From contig CAYFSI010000001.1 in the NCBI GenBank assembly GCA_964345825.1, forward strand, positions 1 to 64,000: a stretch of DNA of 64,000 nt. The letters run 5' to 3'. Below are positions 58,425-64,000 of this stretch, one piece after another (the first letter of the stretch is position 1; the number at the start of each line of letters is the position of its first letter). The notes beneath the pieces are model-generated. The model had not been told where the DNA came from and ran no database searches. It worked only from the letters and a program-made list of their open reading frames with translations. The DNA comes from JAAYDH01 sp964345825. GTDB taxonomy: Bacteria > Bacillota_I > Bacilli_A > RFN20 > CAG-826. The position numbers and the translations under genes were made by a program.

Positions 58425-59018
58425 ATGGAAAATATCCGCGAAATTATCGGTGAAAACCTTGCCTCATTAAGAAAAGAAGCTAAACTTACTCAGCTAGAAT
58501 TAGCGGAAAAGTTTAATTATTCCGATAAAGCAGTATCAAAGTGGGAAAAAGGCGACACAATCCCTGATATCGAGACTTTATACAATCTCTGTCAGTTTTA
58601 TGGCGTGACACTTGATTATTTGACTCATAAAGGCTCTCCGAGCGAGAAACAGGAATATATTCTTCAAAAGAAAGGTGACTTTCGAAAAAAAGTCTTGATT
58701 ACTCTCTTGCTTTTGATGATTGTTTGGATGATTGCAACGATTGCCTTTGTCTATACATCCATTGGTATGAATCAAGGATATTGGCAATCATTTATCTGGG
58801 CTGTTCCAGCTTCTTGCTTATTAGTGCTCGGAGTTAATCGAAGACTCTTCCGTTCTAGCACCCTAAGCCTTGTTTGTGAATCAATTGGGATATGGTCTTT
58901 ATTGGCTTCTTTCTATTTCTCATTTTCCATTTGGAGCCTATGGCCAATATTCCTATTGGGAATACCATTACAAGCCGCGCTTGGAATGTGGTATTTTATG
59001 AACAAATCCAAAAAATAA
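58425..59018 (+). CDS. XRE-family regulator with C-terminal membrane domain (paralogue of 16700-17323)
   Basis: The 197-residue protein has an N-terminal Cro/C1 helix-turn-helix (about 5-60, with LTQLELAEKFNYSDKAVSKWEKGD) and four hydrophobic helices (VLITLLLLMIVWMIATIAFVYTS onward to near the end). It shares layout and the NYSDKxVSKWE motif with the first XRE gene. The ATG at 58425 is favoured over 58365, because 58365 would place 20 residues (NFIELSRNVICCIF) upstream of the HTH and across the promoter. Target genes are unknown; the divergent surface protein is an obvious candidate. Confidence 0.83.
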   Translation: MENIREIIGENLASLRKEAKLTQLELAEKFNYSDKAVSKWEKGDTIPDIETLYNLCQFYGVTLDYLTHKGSPSEKQEYILQKKGDFRKKVLITLLLLMIVWMIATIAFVYTSIGMNQGYWQSFIWAVPASCLLVLGVNRRLFRSSTLSLVCESIGIWSLLASFYFSFSIWSLWPIFLLGIPLQAALGMWYFMNKSKK

Positions 59019-59046
59019 GATCGCATTTACTTCTAAGTGCGATCTT
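59017..59046. terminator. Terminator between the XRE gene and ktrA
   Basis: AAGATCGCA (59017-59025) pairs with TGCGATCTT (59038-59046), T-rich on both sides; serves converging genes. Confidence 0.82.
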
Positions 59047-59054
59047 TTAATTTG

Positions 59055-59729
59055 TTATTTAAGTTTTTTCTTACCATTAAGTGTTTCCCGGAATTCACGT
59101 ATTTCTTTCGTGCTTCCGACGACGAATATATTATCCTCGGGAAGAATGGAATCCGCTCCACCAGGGATGAAAGATTTTCCATTTCGAATGATTAAAACTA
59201 AGCTGACTCCAAAACGAATTTTTGGATTCAATTCCACAATAGTGGTGGGAACAAAAGCATGATTAACTAATAGAGATATAACAGAGTGCTTGTCATCTAG
59301 TTTATAGAAATCTTTAAAGTCTTCGTTTCCTAAACGATTTGCCAAAGCAATGCCAGCTGCTTTTTGAGGAGTAATGACTTCTGTAGCACCCAACTTTTTC
59401 ATGATTGGAACGAAATAATCATCATCACTTCGAACGATGATTTGTTTGATGCCCATATCTCTTAAAATAACAGTTGTTAAAACGGCTGCTTCTTTGTTTC
59501 CTCCAAAGGCAACAATTGCAGCGTCAACATCTGGCAAACCAAGCTCTTTCAATGCCTGTTCATCAGTAGAATCAGCCACAAAAGCGGTTGGCAACATAAC
59601 CGCCACCTTTTTAACGATTTCTTCATCATTATCAATAGCGATAACATCAGCGCTATTGGCGACTAATTCTTCTACAACAGCTCGACCGAACTGTCCTAAT
59701 CCAATGACTGCGAATGATTTTTTAACCAT
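59055..59729 (-). CDS. ktrA: Ktr system potassium uptake regulatory subunit KtrA
   Basis: KtrA forms a cytoplasmic octameric RCK ring on KtrB and gates potassium uptake in response to nucleotides (and c-di-AMP in Firmicutes). The 224-residue protein has the RCK N-terminal Rossmann start FAVIGLGQFGRAVVEELV, the DNDEE acidic motif and IIVRSDDDYFVPIMKKLGA. The RCK C-terminal domain ends IPGGADSILPEDNIFVVGS. It is last in a ktrB-ktrA pair with 12 bases between. GdpP, which degrades c-di-AMP, is also in this window. Confidence 0.92.
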   Translation of the reverse strand: MVKKSFAVIGLGQFGRAVVEELVANSADVIAIDNDEEIVKKVAVMLPTAFVADSTDEQALKELGLPDVDAAIVAFGGNKEAAVLTTVILRDMGIKQIIVRSDDDYFVPIMKKLGATEVITPQKAAGIALANRLGNEDFKDFYKLDDKHSVISLLVNHAFVPTTIVELNPKIRFGVSLVLIIRNGKSFIPGGADSILPEDNIFVVGSTKEIREFRETLNGKKKLK

Positions 59730-59741
59730 ATCAATTCTCCT

Positions 59742-61118
59742 TTATCCAATGAGGAAATCTTCCTCGACGAGTTTATAATGTGTGGAACCTTTTTTATTCA
59801 TATTAATTTGGAACACTTGGAAGAAAGTCATTGGTCCAAGTCTTCCTGCAAACATTAATAGAATCAAAACCGTTTTGCTTCCAATGCTTATAGATGATTC
59901 AATTCCAGTTGAGAGACCAACAGTGCCAAAGGCCGAAAACACTTCAAACAAAATGTTTTCAGAAGGAATATTTTTCCCCTCCTCTAACGCTGATATAATT
60001 ATAAAACTAATAATGACTGTCAATATAGCAATAAAGAACAAAGCCAATGCTTTAACAACCATTTTGGTTGAATAATTTCTTTTAAATGCGCTGACCGGTT
60101 TTCCTCTAAAGAAACTAAAAATTGCTAATACAATCATGAAAATTGTGGTGGTTTTAATACCTCCAGCTGTTCCAAGAGGTGAACCTCCAATGAACATTAA
60201 TATGCAGCTTATTATTTTGCTTCCGATGGTTAAACTATTTTGGTCGTAGGTTGAAAATCCAGCAGTTCGGCAAGTTATGCTTTGGAATATTGCGTCCAAT
60301 GGAGTCATACCTGACGATCCACGAAAGCATTCAATGCTTAAAAACCACACAAAACCTATAAGAATTAAAAACGCCGTGGTATATAAAACAATTTTAGTAA
60401 AAGCTCTCCACTGTTTTGGCCTCTTTTTAAAAGAGAAGATTTCAATGATAACAAGAAAAGAAATTCCACCCGCGACTATGAGCAACATGACATAAATATC
60501 CATGTAAATTCGCGCCCAATTTGGCAATTCGCCAACCAATGTGCCGGTTTGATTAAGAAGCGATGTGCTACCCAATAAATCAAAACCAGCGTTGTTAAAA
60601 GCAGAGACAGAGGTGAATATTGAATTCCAAATAGCTAGTCCTGGGTTATCGGGAAACATAGTAAGAAAAACAGGCAAACCAATCAGCGTTCCGGCTAATT
60701 CTACAGAAAAAGAAATAATAATAATTTTTCTCACAAACTTAACGACATCGCTAAAATTAGTGGAGTTTACGGCCTGTGAAATGAAGTATCTATCTTTAAA
60801 TTGTAGTTTAGATTTAAAGAGAGTCATGAAAAAAGCTAGGACAGTAATAAAACCCAAACCACCGATTTGAATTAAGCCCAGCATTACAATTTGTCCGCCA
60901 ATGCTCAATTCTTCTTTTACACCATCCGGGTAAACGCTTAAACCTGTCACACATGTTGCGCTTGTGGAGGTAAACAAAGCTTCAAAATATTTATTCCAAG
61001 CCCAAGAGCCACTGCTTTGAGCCCATGGCATAACGAGTAAGAGTGAGCCAATCAAAATAATGATTACGAATGACAGTAATACTAGAGCATATGGATTTAA
61101 GCGCATTCTTTTCTTCAT
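59742..61118 (-). CDS. ktrB: Ktr/Trk potassium channel subunit KtrB
   Basis: The 458-residue membrane protein has four repeats (M1-P-M2) with selectivity-filter segments: TSATCVTGLSV, SAFNNAGFDL, TCRTAGFST and FGTVGLSTG. The gate-related helix lies near GGSPLGTAGGIKTTT. The ATG at 61118 is preferred; a TTG lies one codon upstream. TATAAT (plus 61145-61150) is a likely -10 with a leader of about 20 bases that has no clear SD. It precedes ktrA on the minus strand. It would provide K+ (and Na+) uptake. Confidence 0.95.
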   Translation of the reverse strand: MKKRMRLNPYALVLLSFVIIILIGSLLLVMPWAQSSGSWAWNKYFEALFTSTSATCVTGLSVYPDGVKEELSIGGQIVMLGLIQIGGLGFITVLAFFMTLFKSKLQFKDRYFISQAVNSTNFSDVVKFVRKIIIISFSVELAGTLIGLPVFLTMFPDNPGLAIWNSIFTSVSAFNNAGFDLLGSTSLLNQTGTLVGELPNWARIYMDIYVMLLIVAGGISFLVIIEIFSFKKRPKQWRAFTKIVLYTTAFLILIGFVWFLSIECFRGSSGMTPLDAIFQSITCRTAGFSTYDQNSLTIGSKIISCILMFIGGSPLGTAGGIKTTTIFMIVLAIFSFFRGKPVSAFKRNYSTKMVVKALALFFIAILTVIISFIIISALEEGKNIPSENILFEVFSAFGTVGLSTGIESSISIGSKTVLILLMFAGRLGPMTFFQVFQINMNKKGSTHYKLVEEDFLIG

Positions 61119-61266
61119 CAAATCTACACTTTTAATTTGTCAGTATTATAAATCACAAATGAAAAAATGTCCATGTTTTGCAAATTGTTAAACAATTTGA
61201 TTTAATGTTTTCTCCTTTTAGATAATTACCATTGTGGTTTTTCTTTTAAAAGAAATCAAAAATCTC

Positions 61267-61382
61267 TTGCATATATGCCCGCACATTTGCTATCCTTAAC
61301 GAGCATGTTGTCTTCATGTATGAGAGCGTGAACGCATATGTATATAGTCTTGTGGAAGAGTGGTGATTCACTCGACAACCAC
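61267..61382 (+). promoter_or_regulatory. Promoter and structured leader of rplK-rplA
   Basis: TTGCAT (61267-61272), 18-base spacer and TATCCT (61291-61296) predict a start near 61303 and a leader of about 117 bases. It contains a hairpin: GTGG (61352-61355) with CCAC (61379-61382), enclosing GAGTG/CACTC (61358-61362 and 61369-61373) with internal loops. An L1-binding autoregulatory site is a reasonable guess because L1 of this operon regulates itself in other bacteria. The 298-base gap upstream of rplK otherwise has no gene I can see. Confidence 0.5.
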
Positions 61383-61419
61383 GCACGGACCGTATCTACA
61401 AAATAGGAGGAAAAGTCTC

Positions 61420-61833
61420 GTGAGCAAAAAAATCGCAAAAGTCTTGAAACTAGAGCTCCCTGGCGGTGACGCCAAACCAGGACCAAAGCTTGCCGCAGCG
61501 GGCATCAACATGGGTAAATTCTGTGTTGACTTTAATGCCAAAACTGCCGACAGACGTGGGGACATCGTTCCAGTTCTAATCACGGCTTATGAAGACAAAT
61601 CGTATGATTTCGTCATCAAAACTACCCCAGTTGCCAGCTTATTGCTAAAGGCTGCTGGCGTTCAAAAGGGAAGTGCTGCCGGTCGCAAAACCGCCGTTGG
61701 CCATGTCTCTAAAGAACAAATCCGCAAAATCGCGGAGTACAAATTACCTGATCTTAACTGTCTTGACATTGAAACAGCTATAAAGATCGTTGAAGGTAGT
61801 GCCCTTAATATGGGTATCATCGTGGACGACTAA
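61420..61833 (+). CDS. rplK: 50S ribosomal protein L11
   Basis: L11 forms the GTPase-associated centre with 23S rRNA and the L10-L7/L12 stalk. The 137-residue protein starts with GTG and reads VSKKIAKVLKLELPGGDAKP, then PGPKLAAAGINMGKFCVDFN. Other marks are FVIKTTPVASLLLKAAGVQKGS and the C-terminal LDIETAIKIVEGSALNMGI. The GTG at 61420 is chosen because AGGAGG sits 9 bases upstream and the L11 N-terminus aligns. It is first in the stalk gene cluster. Confidence 0.97.
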   Translation: MSKKIAKVLKLELPGGDAKPGPKLAAAGINMGKFCVDFNAKTADRRGDIVPVLITAYEDKSYDFVIKTTPVASLLLKAAGVQKGSAAGRKTAVGHVSKEQIRKIAEYKLPDLNCLDIETAIKIVEGSALNMGIIVDD

Positions 61834-61844
61834 GGAAAAAGATT

Positions 61845-62531
61845 ATGAAGAGAGCAAAAAAATATCTCATCGCTTTAGAAAAAGTCGATCACGAAAAACT
61901 CTATGGCATTGAAGAAGCAAGCAAATTAGTGAAAGAAACTTCCACTGTTAAATTTGATGCAACTATCGATGTTTCATTAAAACTCAATGTCGATCCTAAG
62001 CAAGCTGATCAACAAGTCAGAGGAACTCTCATCCTTCCAAACGGAAATGGCAAAACCAAAAAAGTCTTAGCCATTACTGATAAAGTTGAAGACGCAAAGG
62101 CTGCCGGCGCGGATTTCGCAGGTGGTAAGGAAATGCTTGAAAAAATCCAAAGCCAAAACTGGTTTGACTTCGATGTCATTGTTGCTACACCAAACATGAT
62201 GGGAGAAATTGGTAAGTTAGGACGTGTATTAGGACCCAAAGGTTTAATGCCAAATCCAAAAACTGGTACTGTTTCACCTGATATTGCTAAAGCAATCAAA
62301 GAAATCAAAGCTGGTAAAATTGAATATCGCGTTGATAAAGAGGGCAATATGCACGCTACCATCGCGAGAGCTTCTTTCTCTGAAAGCCAAATCGCCGAGA
62401 ATCTAAAAGTTTTCTGTGAAGCGGTTATGAAAGCAAAACCAGCCGTTGTCAAAAACGTTTATATCAAAAACGCTGTTCTCCATACGACCATGGGTCCAGC
62501 GATTCACTTCACATTCGAAGGTCGAAAATAA
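61845..62531 (+). CDS. rplA: 50S ribosomal protein L1
   Basis: L1 forms the mobile L1 stalk and can bind its own mRNA. The 228-residue protein has KFDATIDVSLKLNVDPKQADQQVRGTLILPNGNGK and the family signature PNMMGEIGKLGRVLGPKGLMPNPKTGTVSPDI. It ends VYIKNAVLHTTMGPAIHF. SD AAGGAAA, 11 bases after rplK. A structured L10 leader begins 11 bases after its stop. Confidence 0.97.
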   Translation: MKRAKKYLIALEKVDHEKLYGIEEASKLVKETSTVKFDATIDVSLKLNVDPKQADQQVRGTLILPNGNGKTKKVLAITDKVEDAKAAGADFAGGKEMLEKIQSQNWFDFDVIVATPNMMGEIGKLGRVLGPKGLMPNPKTGTVSPDIAKAIKEIKAGKIEYRVDKEGNMHATIARASFSESQIAENLKVFCEAVMKAKPAVVKNVYIKNAVLHTTMGPAIHFTFEGRK

Positions 62532-62542
62532 CTAAAAGTTTT

Positions 62543-62623
62543 CAATATACCAAAGACAGTAACGGGCGTTGAGCCTTAATTATGTTACCGAGGCGTTAGA
62601 AATAAATTTCTGCCCGTATATTG
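62543..62623 (+). ncRNA. Ribosomal protein L10 leader RNA
   Basis: The segment between rplA and rplJ shows the L10-leader pattern: outer stem CAATATAC (62543-62550) with GTATATTG (62616-62623), the AAAGACAGTAAC and ACGGGCGTTGAGCC strands, and the TTACCGAGGCGTTAG loop. The L10(L12)4 complex binds this structure in Firmicutes to control rplJ-rplL. SD AAAGGAGG for rplJ follows the outer stem. Confidence 0.82.
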
Positions 62624-62659
62624 GAGCCTCAAAAAAATCAAACAAAGGAGGTCAAGAAT

Positions 62660-63148
62660 ATGAATCAACAAGTCTTAGAAGCAAAACAAGGCATTGTGAA
62701 AGAGATTGTCGAGAAAGCCGAAAAGAGCGAAAGCATTACTATTGCTGAGTTCCGTGGTCTAACTGTCACTCAAATTCAAAAATTACGTCGTTCACTTCAA
62801 GAAGTCGGCGCTGAATTGTCCGTCTACAAGAACTCTCTTGTATCTCGCGCAGCTCAAGAACTAGGATTTAAGGATGTCGAACAATTCCTTGCTGGCCCTA
62901 ACGCTTTTGTTTTCTCAAAAGGTTTAAGTGATGGACCAAAAGTTTTGAAGAAATACTCACGTCGATTCGGAGATGTCTTAACCATCAAAGGTGGTATCGC
63001 AGAAGGTAGAACCCTCGATAAAGCGGGAATTCTCGAAGTTGCTGAACTACCAGGAAAAGATGGGCTCATCTCGATGTTCTTATCGTGCTTACAAGCACCA
63101 ATTCGTCAATTTGCCTGCACAGTGCAAGCAGTTGCCGATGCAAAATAA
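62660..63148 (+). CDS. rplJ: 50S ribosomal protein L10
   Basis: L10 is the base of the L7/L12 stalk. The 162-residue protein begins MNQQVLEAKQGIVKEIVEKA and has ITIAEFRGLTVTQIQKLRRSL and ELSVYKNSLVSRAAQEL, followed by FLAGPNAFVFS and the C-terminal L12-binding helix. ATG at 62660 follows AAAGGAGG; an upstream TTG at 62621 lies within the leader. It is controlled by the L10 leader. Confidence 0.97.
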   Translation: MNQQVLEAKQGIVKEIVEKAEKSESITIAEFRGLTVTQIQKLRRSLQEVGAELSVYKNSLVSRAAQELGFKDVEQFLAGPNAFVFSKGLSDGPKVLKKYSRRFGDVLTIKGGIAEGRTLDKAGILEVAELPGKDGLISMFLSCLQAPIRQFACTVQAVADAK

Positions 63149-63169
63149 TGCCAATAGGAGGAAATTATC

Positions 63170-63547
63170 ATGGCAAAATTAACAAAAGAAGAGATCATTG
63201 CCTCATTAAAAGAAATGAGCGTTCTCGAACTAAATGAATTAGTCAAAGCTGTCGAAGATGAATTCGGCGTTACCGCTGCAGCCCCAGTCGCTGCTGCTGC
63301 TCAAGTGGAAGAAGAAGAAGGCCCAGCTGCTGGCCCAACCGAAGTCTCTGTTATCTTAAAGAGCGTCGGTGCTTCCAAGGTCCAAGTCATTAAGGCTGTC
63401 CAAGCCATCACTGGTTTAGGATTAATGGATGCCAAAAAATTAACTGACACTCTTCCAGCCACCATTAAAGAGCACATTTCTCCAGTTGAAGCTGAAGAAC
63501 ACAAGAAAGCTCTCGTTGCTGCCGGCGCCGAAATCGAAATTAAATAA
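63170..63547 (+). CDS. rplL: 50S ribosomal protein L7/L12
   Basis: L7/L12 is the multi-copy stalk protein that recruits elongation factors. The 125-residue product has the N-terminal dimerisation helices (EEIIASLKEMSVLELNELVKAVEDEFGV), the Ala-rich hinge (AAAPVAAAAQVEEE) and the C-terminal domain ending GASKVQVIKAVQAITGLGL and so on to KALVAAGAEIEIK. A strong SD (TAGGAGG) lies in the 21-base gap after rplJ. Confidence 0.97.
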   Translation: MAKLTKEEIIASLKEMSVLELNELVKAVEDEFGVTAAAPVAAAAQVEEEEGPAAGPTEVSVILKSVGASKVQVIKAVQAITGLGLMDAKKLTDTLPATIKEHISPVEAEEHKKALVAAGAEIEIK

Positions 63548-63576
63548 CACATGTCGTTATTTTTCTTGAGTATACT

Positions 63577-64000
63577 ATGTCCCATTATTTTCAAAACGAT
63601 CCACTTTTAGCGTCAAAAAAGCGTGATATCACTTTGTCAATCGATGGATTAACATTGCACTTCAAGAGCGATAACGGAGTATTTTCCAAAAGTAAAGTTG
63701 ATGAGGGGAGTCTGGTCCTATTAAAGGCCATCATTCCCCTTCATCTTACTGGGAAAATTCTCGATCTTGGATGTGGTTATGGCCCTATCGGCTTAACTAT
63801 CGCTGTAACTTCACCAAGCGCAAGAGTAGATCTTGCTGATATCAATGAGCGGGCTCTCGCATTGTGCGAAGAGAACGCACAACTACTTGGATTAGGCCAA
63901 AGAGTCACTTGCCTTCAGAGTGATATCTATACAAATGTTGAGGGACCATATGATTCAATTGTTGTGAATCCGCCTATACGCGCTGGCAAGCGCGTCACAT
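63577..64000 (+). CDS. rsmC: Class I SAM methyltransferase, RsmC/YbxB-like (cut by window edge)
   Basis: The frame is open from 63577 to the window end, about 141 codons. MSHYFQNDPLLASKKRDITLS and the FKSDNGVFSKSKVDEGS segment are the N-terminal marks of the RsmC/YbxB family, which methylates 16S rRNA (G1207 in E. coli). SAM motif I is KILDLGCGYGPIGL; motif IV is VVNPPIRAGK. In B. subtilis ybxB lies between rplL and rpoB, so the next gene off the window is probably rpoB. TATACT abuts the ATG and no SD is seen; initiation may be weak or coupled to rplL. Confidence 0.93.
   Translation, partial: MSHYFQNDPLLASKKRDITLSIDGLTLHFKSDNGVFSKSKVDEGSLVLLKAIIPLHLTGKILDLGCGYGPIGLTIAVTSPSARVDLADINERALALCEENAQLLGLGQRVTCLQSDIYTNVEGPYDSIVVNPPIRAGKRVT

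Noticed and set aside
1..64000. CRISPR array, insertion sequence, prophage or rRNA
   Set aside because: No regularly spaced repeats, transposase, phage structural gene or rRNA sequence was found on reading the window.

Overview
The window is about 64 kb of low-GC chromosomal DNA with mostly core genes. Gene order is typical of Bacilli: mfd-rqcP-tilS-ftsH, rpsF-ssb-rpsR, gdpP-rplI-dnaB-walJ-rlmH, rpmG-secE-nusG, and rplK-rplA-rplJ-rplL followed by an RsmC/YbxB methyltransferase. TGA is used as a stop and TGG encodes Trp, so the code is standard and not the Mycoplasma code. Small genome style (tight overlaps, salvage transporters for thiamine and folate, GatCAB, no biosynthetic operons) points to a reduced, probably host-associated lineage near Erysipelotrichales / RF39 / Acholeplasma-like Bacilli. 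This placement is inferred from gene content, not from a tree.

Layout. 1-7012: end of mfd, rqcP, tilS, ftsH, dusB, lysS. 7013-13923: rpsF-ssb-rpsR, then gdpP-rplI-dnaB-walJ-rlmH and a small unknown gene. 13928-17734: an envelope protein, tmRNA (ssrA) with an unusual tag, DegV, a membrane-anchored XRE regulator and a 47-residue acidic ORF. 17769-26193: a surface-polysaccharide locus (Wzy-like polymerase, lipoprotein, TupA-like ATP-grasp protein, Wzx-like flippase, three glycosyltransferases) with genes on both strands that overlap at their 3' ends. 26250-28359: ung, thiN, a TPP riboswitch and thiT. 28433-33979: a DUF3137-like membrane protein, an Ntdp-like nucleotidase, the t6A genes tsaE-tsaB-tsaD with rimI, and asnS. 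33983-36402: a small membrane ORF and a three-gene envelope operon on the minus strand. 36469-46422: thioredoxin-like lipoprotein, pcrA-ligA, gatC-gatA-gatB-galE and a lipase-like hydrolase. 46453-46979: tRNA-Arg and tRNA-Ala around a decayed acetyltransferase. 47109-50605: pirin, FMN reductase, CarD-family factor, phosphatase and sirtuin. 50772-56308: a second Wzy-like membrane protein, smpB, folC-folT and a two-gene surface cassette. 56391-64000: rpmG-secE-nusG, an anchored surface protein, a second XRE-membrane regulator, ktrA-ktrB and the L11-L1-L10-L7/L12 cluster.

How it fits together. Ribosome rescue is well represented (ssrA, smpB, rqcP), with ftsH as one possible protease for tagged proteins. 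Thiamine and folate are handled by uptake plus activation (thiT+thiN, folT+folC). The ECF energising module needed by ThiT and FolT is not in the window. c-di-AMP turnover (gdpP) and potassium uptake (ktrAB) are both present; KtrA is a c-di-AMP target in other Firmicutes.

The two most distinctive signals are (i) a recurrent start design in which a sigma-A -10 box lies 6-7 nt before the ATG with no good Shine-Dalgarno, implying many leaderless mRNAs, and (ii) a tmRNA tag ending in CLA rather than LAA. No CRISPR array, rRNA, prophage or insertion sequence was seen.
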